Assembly: GCA_002794775.1 (NCBI GenBank)
Contig: NBAY01000001.1
Span: forward strand, 434,001 to 498,000
Length of the DNA: 64,000 nucleotides
From: Porodaedalea pini
Taxonomy: Eukaryota; Basidiomycota; Agaricomycetes; Hymenochaetales; Hymenochaetaceae
Direction: 5' to 3'
Part shown: in pieces, positions 10,771 through 20,377 of the stretch
Layout of the letters: every line of letters starts with the position of its first letter
How positions within the stretch are numbered: position 1 is the stretch's first letter
Notes under the pieces: generated by a model
Told to the model about the DNA's origin: nothing
The model's input: the letters and a program-made list of their open reading frames with translations, nothing else
Database searches by the model: none
Translations under genes and position numbers: made by a program

Positions 10771-10872
10771 GAGAGACGCGCGTGCGGCGGCGCTCGCTGA
10801 CCTAAGCCGTCTCTCAGCCGTCTCTTGAGAGACGGCTTAGGTCAGTGAGCGCCGCCGCACACGTGTCTCTCG
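10770..10872. repeat. 47-bp inverted repeat (foldback), 9-nt loop
   Basis: Arms 10770-10816 and 10826-10872 are reverse complements with three mismatches. All three are transitions that turn a CpG in the left arm into TpG or CpA in the right arm. The left arm abuts the truncated seven-helix gene. Confidence 0.9.
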
Positions 10873-10998
10873 TGAGTCAAAAGTCGAAAACGCCGGCCTC
10901 ACTCCGCACTCACACTCTCACAAGCTGTTCTTCCCCCTTCAAGCCGTTCTTCATTCTGAAGCAACATGGACAACTCCTCAACAATTCCTCAACAACTC

Positions 10999-11021
10999 CT
11001 CTCTCTCTCTCTCTCTCTCTT
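10999..11021. repeat. (CT)n microsatellite
   Basis: About 11 uninterrupted CT units between the two palindromes. Confidence 0.9.
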
Positions 11022-11058
11022 TTCCAAGCTCTCACTCCGCACTCATATGTACCAGCTC

Positions 11059-11198
11059 AATTAATTACATCTCAAGGAGGATGTTATCTTGTACGACTAC
11101 GTTATCTCAAGGTGACTATGCAAACAAGGTTGTTTGCATAGTCACCTTGAGATAACGTAGTCGTACAAGATAACGTCCTCCTTGAGATGTAATTAATT
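11059..11198. repeat. Near-perfect 140-bp palindrome (69-bp arms, 2-nt spacer)
   Basis: Arms 11059-11127 and 11130-11198 are reverse complements with a single mismatch (T in the left arm, C in the right, again a CpG-to-TpG type change). The tips are AATTAATTACATCTCAAGG. There is no ORF inside. Could be a foldback mobile element, a hairpin RNA source, or an inverted-duplication artefact. Confidence 0.93.
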
Positions 11199-11906
11199 AA
11201 TCTCTTGACTTTTGCTAACTTTTGCTTAGATATTGATTTGTAACCCTCAAATTAGTGACTAACCTATGACTGCCTGTGGAAGGGTATTTGCGAGTGCAAA
11301 AACTGCAAGTTCCCCGGAGCTCAGTGTCCATGACATTGACATTGAAGTGGGAAGTGAGTTCGAGGATGGCCTACTTGGAGAATGGCTGATGTTGCAACAT
11401 TATAGGAACAAAGATTCAGGGGAAATGAGGTTGTCAGTGGCTCGTGCACCAAAACCAACGCCGCTGATAGTGTCAGTTGTGAGAAAGCATGTCCGTACAG
11501 GACGGAGGTACATATCATTTTGAGCACTAAATCACAGCAGTACCAGCAGAGATCCATGGCGGCTAGCTGTACATGGTGTAACAAGAACTGTCAAAGGACA
11601 TTCGCGTTGCAGAAAACTGATTACTCCGTGTTTCATTATCCTGTTGACACATATAGAAGGAGGCGTTGGTTTATCAGATGATCTGACGTTCCAGGACCGA
11701 GAGGAATGAGCTTGATCCTGTGGCGGCGATCTTTAGGACAGAAGAAAATACGAGCGGAGAGAGGCAGGTTCAGATCCGATTGCTGGGAGGACACGCGTTC
11801 TGATCTCTGACTCAATCCGCAAAAGCCCACACTGCTTGATGGGCTACAGTTGATGCATACATGTTTTGCTGCAAATACTTGACCAAAAAGCATAGTCAAC
11901 ATTGGC

Positions 11907-14117
11907 CTATTTCCGTCTGAACAGCTTGAGAGGTACGTCTCCCACAGTCATGGTCATCTTAAGCGTCGGCGAAAGCACCCTCTCCTTCCACTGTTCCTTT
12001 GTCTCTCCATCTCTCAGCGCAAGCTCCACTCGCCACTCGCGGAGCAAAAACATGAGGAACGCGACCACCTCGACTTTCGCGAACTTGTGCCCGAGGCAGG
12101 TGCGCGGGCCGAACGAGAAGCCGATGAACCCGTCTAGGGAGCTCGTGGGTGATGATGCAGAGACTTCGCCGGCCTCGGTGTCCTTTGTTATTGATGATGA
12201 TGTTTCAGACTTTCCTGGATTGACCCAGCGCTCTGGATCGAAGGCTTCGGGGTCTGGGAACATCTGGGGATCATAAACTATTATTTAAGAAGATGCGACT
12301 CATTGTTAAAGACGACTAAGCACAACAAGAAATACAAACAGAAAGACGTACACATCCCAATGAGGTCCAAGTTGACCGAAGTACCCTTCTTTACGAACAA
12401 CTGTTCCACGACCTCGGGGTTATCCCTGCGAGGAATTGATAGGGTGAGGTCCTTTGATGCGACTCTCAATGTCAGGTAAGCAGCGGCTGCAAATCTCAAA
12501 CCATTAGAGAATAAATGCATTGGTTGCAGTATTGACTTACGATACATCCTAAGAGCTTCGTAAAAGCAAGCAAGGACATTTTTCAGATCATCATAATCAT
12601 CGAATGTCTGAGTTTAGAAATAAAACAAAACCAAAAATGAGATTCGCATAGTTAAATATACAGAGAATGCAAAATTTACTGGAATCCTGTCACCGACAAT
12701 GGACTTGATCGATTTATACACCCATTCTTGTTTGTCAGGATGCAGGGCAAGTAGCGAAAGCGCCATAACGAGTGTATTTGCCGTTGTTTCTAGAGCAAAA
12801 GTTGAGCATTATCGAAAGTGTATATAACATGCAGCGCACCATGACCTGCAAAGGTCTAATGCAAGACATCTAAGCTTGATAATTCTAGACTTGATTCAAT
12901 AGACTCACAAAGACAAAGCAGTTGCCTATAATTTCCTCGTCGGTTAAAGTGAGCTTCCCATCTGAAAGACGCGCATTCACAAGCCGGCCAAATACATCTT
13001 TGATACTATCCGCAACATCCTCATCACTCGCTCCTTCCGTAGCGCGGATCTTCTCCAGCTGCGTTTCGCGCTCCGAGATGCATTCGTGCATGAATTTCTC
13101 GAACGTCGAGTACGCCTCGTCGATGTTTTTAAGCCTCTTGAAGCCGAGTGAGTAGGACCATTTTGGAAGCTGACTACGCTCGAGGATGAACGACGCGACT
13201 TCGAAGACCATGGATTGCACTGAGAGGCGCCCCTTATCGTCCCGCGGCCACTCAAACCACGACATGGGTAGGTTAAACCCCACAATCGCGATGAGAAACA
13301 GTGCAAGCTGGATCGTTGAAGAATATAATGATGTATTTTAGGTGAAAAGCATTCCTAGCTATACGTAAGTAGACCCGGCCTACTTTATGTGTAAATTGAT
13401 TGAATTCCGCGACAGGCATTTCATCGACGTGGAGCCAGCCCTCTTGTTTGAGCATATCGGCATACACATTCGCAGTTGTGTCCCATACATTCTGGTACGT
13501 CGAGTGGTTGAAAGCCGGCACAGTAACGCATCTGTGTCTCTTCCACATCTCACCCTCCGCCGTTACGACATTTTCGCCCATTATTCTGGAGTGAAATTAT
13601 CAGTTGTAAGGAAGAGGGAAGAACAACGATATGAAATAAAAGCTAACTTCAGTATTGCCATGTCAGGTTTCTCGAATGGTGCATTCAATCCAAGACATTG
13701 GTGGAAGACGGAAAGGCTTGATGTATACAGTATGTCCCGGCCATAGAAAAGCGGTATGACAGCAACAGTCTTCAGCTCTGCATCTTTATACACTGTATAT
13801 AGGAGTCATGTCGACTTAGCCCTTGAGTATCCCGAGAACAACAGCATGTTCGCACTTGAGTCTCTTTCATCCCAAGGGAAGCCAATCCCGTGATGGAACG
13901 GAGTTTTCGGAAGAATTGCACCAGGTGCAGACATGGGCTGGATTGCTGTTATCAGGTGTGGGAGACGCTTTTCATGATTCTATTGAAACAGCTTGAGTTC
14001 TGCATTAAAAGCTAGAGAAATGAATATAGCAGTACTCACTGTTTGTGCTTTTACAAAGATTAATATCCGCTTCGCTATGTAAATCGCCAGGAGGACAGCA
14101 CCAAGGACAGCGTACAT
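11907..14117 (-). CDS. Cytochrome P450 monooxygenase
   Basis: A microsomal haem-thiolate oxidase, substrate unknown. The first exon begins MYAVLGAVLLAIYIAKRIL (an N-terminal membrane anchor) at 14117. Later exons give the Pro-rich hinge (MSAPGAILPKTPFHHG), the C-helix WKRHRCVTVPAFNH (about 13545), FEWPRDDKGR, the I-helix AGHETTANT, the K-helix EALR (about 12555), the PERW-type FDPERW (about 12230) and the haem loop FSFGPRTCLG (about 12115), ending LFRRK before TAG at 11907. The AGHET part is supplied by a 16-nt microexon at 12840-12855. All signature residues are present and no break was seen, so it is probably functional. About ten exons, typical of Agaricomycete P450 genes. It has no clustered biosynthetic partner in the window. 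Confidence 0.92.
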
Positions 14118-14400
14118 GGTGATCAGAGAACAAGAGACAATGCTCTGCGATCAGTGATGCCCGCGAATGGAGCTGTCTTCGAAGCATCATTGGTTGGCGG
14201 GTGTACAAGGGAATGTTGATTGAATCAATGAATGGCCTGTCAGTGGAGGCAGATAGATAGGGTCATCCCCACAAAATAATGATGCACGTGCATTTCACGT
14301 GATGAGATATTTATAATCTGCTATCTACTACTACTGACAGCCTGCCAACCGCAAAGGAAACGGACACAAAACAAGAGAACAACTACGTAGAGCGTGGATA
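14118..14400. other. Spacer between the P450 start and the LINE 3' end
   Basis: It should contain the P450 promoter. The exact 3' boundary of the LINE is not visible: there is no poly-A tract or clear target duplication. Confidence 0.3.
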
Positions 14401-14453
14401 TTGGCGTTAGGTAAATGGGAATGCAAGTTAACACAGGGGTTTAGGGGTCATTA

Positions 14454-17400
14454 CTAAAGGTAAAATGAGGGAGGTAAGTCAGATAATAAGGGCATACTGT
14501 CCGGCGGGCGACGGAAAGAAAAGTAAGCGAATTTTAAAAGAAGGAGAAAATTATTTGGGCGAGACCATTCAACAAAAGTTAGGGGTAAGGAACGTTGATG
14601 AAAGAGACCATTTCGAACAGAAGCGAAAAAAGGACAGCAATTAAGAATGTGGTGGACATCGTGCTTAGAACACAACGGGTCCGGACAACGCGGTTCGGGG
14701 TTTCAGTTATGCAAATCGAGCGTGTTCAGCATTAGGCTGACAACGCGTGATTGAACTGTGCGATGTATCTTCTTCCTTGGAGAAAGCTTCAAAAACAGGT
14801 GTAGGGATCGCGTAGGGTGAAGGATGAACGAGGACGGCTCGAGGATGGAGCGATGTCCGCGTAAATTTATGATATTGGCTTTCCAGTCACGAACTAAGTC
14901 GAGCTGTACTTGCGCCAACAAGTTGGGGAGCGATTCTGGAAGGGTCTCGTGGTGTGGATTGGTGGCAGCGTCTTTAGCCAGCTTATCAGCTTTAGAATTG
15001 CCCAGTATTCCGCGATGGGATGGGAGCCATTGGACTGTAATGTGTGAGGCCTCATGGTGAAGGGCGAGGAAAATTCCACATAGACGGCGGAAAAGGATAA
15101 TAAAATCCGCATGTCAGGCATCGTTGGAGAAAATAAGCTGGACGCAGTTAAGCGAATCCGAGACGATATGGATGTGGATGGGTGTGAAGCATTTTGAAAG
15201 GAGAGTTGAGATACGTTGTAAGGCTGCGATGAGTGCTTCCTGCTCTTCAAACAGAATGTTTGAACAAGAGTGCGCTGCTGAGGAAAAGACAGTGAGTTCC
15301 TGGTGATTGTGCATAATGACGAAGCCGTGACCGCCATTGAGGGAGCCGTCGGCCTGAGGGATGATGGAGCCATCTGTAAAGATAAAGTATTGATATGGAG
15401 GGGGGTGTAAGAAGAAAGAATTGAAATTGCGGATAGCATGTTGGCGTTGCGAAGATGAAGGTATGGGAGTCATAATGAGACGCGAATGAATGGGCATAAA
15501 ACTAGGGAAAGAGACAACCTTGGGAATAGAAATATTAGGAAGAAGCGAAGACGCTAGATATTGATTTCGGATGGGGTTCTGTGAAGAATGAGCGAAATAG
15601 GAGAGAAGAAAGCGTTGCGACAGGGATCGAATAAACAGAGAAAGAGGTGGGCAGGATAAGAAGGATTCCGCTACGTCAGGGAGAACATTGTGATTGAAAA
15701 CGAGATGAAGAAAACGGTTTTGGGTTTTTTGGAGAATTGAAAGAAGAGGGGACTCGGAGAAAAGGACGGCGCCATAAATGGCGACCGAACGAATTAAGCC
15801 AAAATACAAAAGACGCGCGTATTGAAGATATGCGCCATTGGTCTGATTGAAAAGAAAAGAGTGCTGATGAAGGGTAGAAAGGGCTTTATTGGCCCGGGAT
15901 TCGAAGTGGAGTTTAGGAGATAAGTCATAGGAAAAAATGACGCCTAGCCAAGTGAGATGGCGTAAAGGGCAAATAACATGGTTGTTCGGCAAGGTCAGTG
16001 CCGAGTTAGAAGATGTAGAGGAGTCCGATAAAAAGGATTGGAAGGTCAATCTTGCGATACTGGGATGAGGAAGAATGTGAAGAAGTTCAATAGAATCTGA
16101 GTCGATGGATAAGCCGAGGGATTGAAATTGAAGAAGAAGAAATTGAAACTGATTGCGGAGGCGCACAAGATTAGTGCGAATGCTGAGTGAACGAGCGTAA
16201 AGAAGATGGTCGTCCATATAAGCAAGTAGAGGACGATGAGGGCCAAAACGAGAATTATATGCCGTGATAACATCGGCTGCGGCGAATATAGAAAGGAGGG
16301 GAGACAATGGGGACCCTTGGGGGACTCCACGGTTAGGTTTGACAAATGGGGCAGAAAGGAAATTGTTAAAAGACAGTGAGATGGGTCGGTCTCTGAGCCA
16401 GCCCGAGAGAACGTGAATGATGTTAAGATGAACTTTAGAATGAATGAGTTTTGAAAGAAGACGGTTGTGAGAAATGTTATCGAAAAAACCTTGAATGTCA
16501 ATGGTCAAGATGGAAGTGATCAAGTAGCGGTGTTGTCGGTTTAATCGTCTGAGGTCATCACTGCCGCTTTTAATGAAGGGTTGGGATAAAATGGTCGAAA
16601 GTAGAGCGTAGCAAGCGGTAAGAGAAGAACGATGTTTCCGACACCCATGTTGGGTGTCGGGAAGGAGGTTATTAAGCTCGAAGAAAGGTTGAAGAAAGTT
16701 GAAGAGAATACGTTCGAAAAGTTTGCCTATGGTGTCGACCAGAGTAATAGGCCGGAACCCTCTTGGGACAGAAAAGTCAGAACATTTAGGTTTAGGAATG
16801 AAGGTAACGAGTGACGTTTTAAAAGGGAAAGGGAAGTAACCAATTTTCAAACAAAAGGTGAAAAGATCTGCGAAAAATTGACCGCGATGCTCGATAAGGA
16901 GCTCCAAATGTTTGTACGAAATATGGCTGTTGCCAGGGCTTGTTTCGCGATCAACGCCCTGAAGGGCAGCGTGAATGTCCTTCAATTCGATGGGACAGAA
17001 CTCTGAGAGGTCAGGAAGAGCGATGACATCAGGAGTGTTCGATAGCGAGGGAAAAAACGTTTCGCGAAAGAGCGACGCTTTATCGGATTCTGTCGTTGTA
17101 AATGATCCATTTGCCATGCGGAGCATGCCGATTGGAGCTCGGTGGCGAGCCATGCCTAGGTACTGATTGCGCCAGGCTGAATGCGTGTCGGAATGTTGAA
17201 GGCGCGAACCAAAAAACGTGTTTTTAGCTCGAGTGATCTCCGTATTCAGGAGCGTTTTCGATTCTGGGCACGGGTTACGACAGTGCTCGCGATAAAGTTT
17301 CGTACATGCTTCGGACCACCAATTGTTGGGGCCAAAGTAGGATCGAGGTTTTCGCTTGTGAAGAAAGGAAGTGGCGAAATCCGATAGGGTTGAATGAAGG

Positions 17401-18109
17401 GAAAAAAGAAGGTCGTCCAGCACCTTAGGAGACTCAACTCCAGCTAGAGAAAATGGGAACATGTTAGAATCGCAAAATTCCCCAATAAAAGAGGGTAGAT
17501 CTCGAAAACGAATCGAACGAAGGGGGTGCTGTTGGGGAGCAGCGAAATCGTTAACTTCAAAAGAGAAACGAATCGGGAGGTGGTCTGAAGCGGTGTCCAG
17601 GGAAGAGTCTGAAATAGAGACACGTTCTAATAGGGAAGGAGCGAAATCATCCGAGGCAATAAGAAGGTCAATGATAGTTTTAGACCCGGACAAACGGTTG
17701 AAATATGTATGTTGATAAGGGGGGTTGCAAACGATTAAGCGATTCTCATTGATCCAGTCAACAAGAGTCGTTGAACTCGAGAACGCAGCAGATTGCTCAG
17801 GAAAAGACCAGAGCTCCGCATGGCGGTTAAAGTCTCCTATGAAGATGTTAGAAGGAAGGTCAAGTGGAGGGAGAGGGTTCTCGAATTCATGGAGAGAAGG
17901 GGAACTATAGATGTTCCAGAGTAAAAGAGGGGATAGGTCACCTCGGAAAATCGAGATGACCGTAATGTCGGGTGACGACGCGCCCGGAGAATAAAGGGAA
18001 ATGCGGTGAATGATGCGGGGGTGAACCAGCGTACAGCACCTGGGTTTCTCGGAAGAAGAAGGACGAAAGGCAATATAAGGTGTAAAGTTGCGTATGCTAA
18101 ATACGTGGG
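14454..18109 (-). pseudogene. LINE ORF2, main part: endonuclease C-term, reverse transcriptase, RNase H
   Basis: Read from 18109 leftwards: the apurinic-endonuclease-like domain (IFIGDFNRHAELW; TASDHLPIRF with the catalytic SDH), reverse transcriptase (PRGFRPITLVDTIGKLFERI, TIDIQGFFDNISH, GVPQGSPLSPLLS, AYMDDHLLYA), RNase H (FTDGS at about 15380, EEQEAL, SDSLNC), then an in-frame TGA at 15114. The same frame continues afterwards with TVQWLPSHRGILGNSKADKL (the RNase H final His region) and a C-terminal Cys/His motif CPDPLCSKHDVHHILNCC (about 14640), ending at 14454. The first 33 residues of the ORF open at 18206 are LTR sequence, not part of the LINE. The N-terminal piece of ORF2 is at 24417-24596. 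Confidence 0.9.
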
Positions 18110-18522
18110 TGTTAGAACCTGAACTTTCACCTTTTCCTTTATTTTCCCTTTTACCATTTCCTTTATTATATCCGTCCTTTTCATTATATTTACCCATCTT
18201 ACACAATCATTCCCACACTGCCTTCATTCGTTCCATTCCCACTCGTTATGTAATGTTAGGTAATATAGTCTCACGGTTGTCGCTATATAAGGTCTCAGGA
18301 ATCGCATGAACTCCTTGTTCTGCTTTTCCTCTTACCTCCGCGACGACCTAGGTGAGACTCGTCCCCCTTGTATTAGTTTAGACTTGTATTAATCCTCTTA
18401 CCTCCGCGACGACCTAGCCTGAGTAAGCGTGTCCCGAGTCTACGCTCAAGTATAGCACGTCCCAGAGAACAGTCAGCCGAGGCCTGCCCGGTCCGAGTCG
18501 TCTCCCGGACTCCCGCCTAACA
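18110..18522 (+). repeat. 5' LTR (413 bp)
   Basis: TG...CA-bounded terminal repeat. The TATA box TATATAA is at 18284-18290, and the likely transcript start lies about 30 bp later. The block CCTCTTACCTCCGCGACGAC occurs twice within the LTR. Confidence 0.97.
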
Positions 18523-18534
18523 TAAAAGCAGAAC
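18317..18534 (+). promoter_or_regulatory. Self-priming pair: GTTCTGCTTTT (18317-18327) and primer site AAAAGCAGAAC (18524-18534)
   Basis: The 11 nt one base after the 5' LTR are the exact reverse complement of 11 nt lying 33 bp after the TATA box, where the transcript should begin. In Tf1/sushi retrotransposons the first 11 nt of the mRNA fold back and prime reverse transcription on such a site. No match to a tRNA 3' end was recognised. The same 11-mer occurs in the 3' LTR. Confidence 0.8.
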
Positions 18535-19309
18535 CGCCACCCAGGCTCATCCCCAGCGTACGTCGTCGCTGCCGACTCGCCTTCACTTGGTCTAGAGGAG
18601 CGCTCCCCTCGATGGACTTGACGTGTAAACCCCCTGAACGACAACCCTCAACCCTGCCCGGGCGTTTTCGAACGTTTGTGTATTAAGTAATCCGACTTTC
18701 CCCGACTCTTACCGCATTCGGGCGCCTACTCGACCTTGAAGGACCTGATGTCCTAATCGGGAAACCCTCTCCCACCCTGGCCCTCCGTCTTTCTCTTTGG
18801 TGGAGGAACCATCTGACCTGGACGTGGGTAACACACCGTGTACAGTCGTTGACGTCGTTGTCAATTGTGATCTCGGTCGCCTCCTTCCGTTTGGTCATCA
18901 AACTCGCCGACGAACCTGTCCTTCGTCAGCGTAACATACATCCGGACAACCAGCCCCTACCTGTTCCCCCCCCGACGTAGTCAAGATAGATCTCACCGAG
19001 GAACAACAGCGGGCTTTCCCCTCTTCTTCACGCTACGACGCGGAACGCCAATCGTACGTAGCGGACGACAGAAACCACGTCACCCATAATCTCTGGTGGA
19101 GTGACACTAGGCACGCCTGGTACTCGACTGACCCGTCTTCCGGCGAGCGAACTCGTTGGGCGCCTCGACCTCCCCGTGCACCATCATCACCGACAGTCTC
19201 GACATTGTCGGTCGTCCTCCCAAGCGAACCAGGAGGCTATCGTACACCCCGTAGAGACTCGTCACCGCCGACACCCCCTGAGCGCCTGACACATACGCCT
19301 GTACCAGCG

Positions 19310-20377
19310 ATGGCTGAAGGTTTCACTCAAAGGCAGCAACAAGAGATCGCCGCGATCGTAGCTGCCGCCTTCACCCGAGCAGCAACGAACGCCCCTGCAG
19401 CCCAAGCTCCAGCTCCCTCGATTGACGTCGCCCGGCCACGCGAATTCGCTGGCGGCGATGACTACCTCGACTTCAAGCGCGAAGTCCTACTCTTTGTCTC
19501 GGCGAACCCCACGAGGTATCCCTCGTCATCGAGCAAGATCTATGTCGCCCTCTCTTACCTCAAGGGTGGCAACGCGTCGACGTGGGCGCAAAACTACGTC
19601 CAGGAATTCACAACGAATGGCGTCGTGAGCTTTACGGACGACTGGGCCAAGTTCCAGGAACGACTGGATGCCTCCTTCGATGATCCGAACAGGAAGGAGA
19701 AGGCGCTGAAGAAGTTCCGAGACAAGATCCAGAAGGACCTCTCCGCCGACCAGTTCTTCCAGGACCTCGACGTGATCATCAAGGCAGCGGAGCTGAAGGA
19801 CGAAGGCGTCATTTGTGATCGCTTGCAACGTGCGATGAACATCGAGGTGGTCCGCGGCGTGTTGAGGTCGACGCCCGTGCCAACAACGTATGAGGCATGG
19901 AAAAAGAAGGCCATTGAGATCGATCGGGGCGAACAGCAGATTCGCGCCATCCAACGAGGTCGTACATTGCCGTTCACGCCCCGTCCGACGCCCCAACAAG
20001 GGCCTCCTGCACGCCGACAGGTAGCAGCCCCGCACGCCGATAAGCATGACGCGACGGGCATCACTTTCGGAGGTGCCGGCCAACCAATGGACGTCTCGAT
20101 GAATGAGGCGCAACGAAAGCGCGCATGCTGGATTTGCGGCGGACTGGGGCACTTTAAGGACAAATGTCCGCAGGCGAAGCCGATCATCCAGCGTATGTTG
20201 GAACTGATGGCACCGGGCGAGCGCCGCCTCATCGCTGACGAGCTCGGCGCGATGAAGGAGTCGGCATTCGAGGAAGTCGTGGACACTCGAAGGTCGACGG
20301 TGGAGGACTATGTGGAGGAAGAAGACAATGACGAAGAGGTCGTCGACTCGCAGGGTTTTGCGAGTGGTCAGGCGTAG
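19310..20377 (+). CDS. Gag of the Ty3-type element
   Basis: Structural capsid/nucleocapsid protein. The first strong start is MAEGFTQRQQQ at 19310; the frame is open further upstream (19205). A retrotransposon-gag fold region runs roughly from DYLDFKREVLLFVSANP to the EAWKKKAIEIDRGEQQ segment. One CCHC zinc knuckle, CWICGGLGHFKDKC (C-x2-C-x4-H-x4-C), lies near residue 275, followed by an acidic tail (VEDYVEEEDNDEEVVD). It ends with TAG at 20375-20377. Pol lies in the -1 frame and is open through this stop, so a -1 frameshift is the likely way to make Gag-Pol. Confidence 0.93.
   Translation: MAEGFTQRQQQEIAAIVAAAFTRAATNAPAAQAPAPSIDVARPREFAGGDDYLDFKREVLLFVSANPTRYPSSSSKIYVALSYLKGGNASTWAQNYVQEFTTNGVVSFTDDWAKFQERLDASFDDPNRKEKALKKFRDKIQKDLSADQFFQDLDVIIKAAELKDEGVICDRLQRAMNIEVVRGVLRSTPVPTTYEAWKKKAIEIDRGEQQIRAIQRGRTLPFTPRPTPQQGPPARRQVAAPHADKHDATGITFGGAGQPMDVSMNEAQRKRACWICGGLGHFKDKCPQAKPIIQRMLELMAPGERRLIADELGAMKESAFEEVVDTRRSTVEDYVEEEDNDEEVVDSQGFASGQA

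Noticed and set aside
18110..18206. N-terminal 33 residues (MCKMGKYNEKDGYNKGNG...) of the 1030-codon minus-strand ORF
   Set aside because: This part is antisense 5' LTR sequence; the same peptide appears again from the 3' LTR at 24000-24100. It is not part of the LINE protein.
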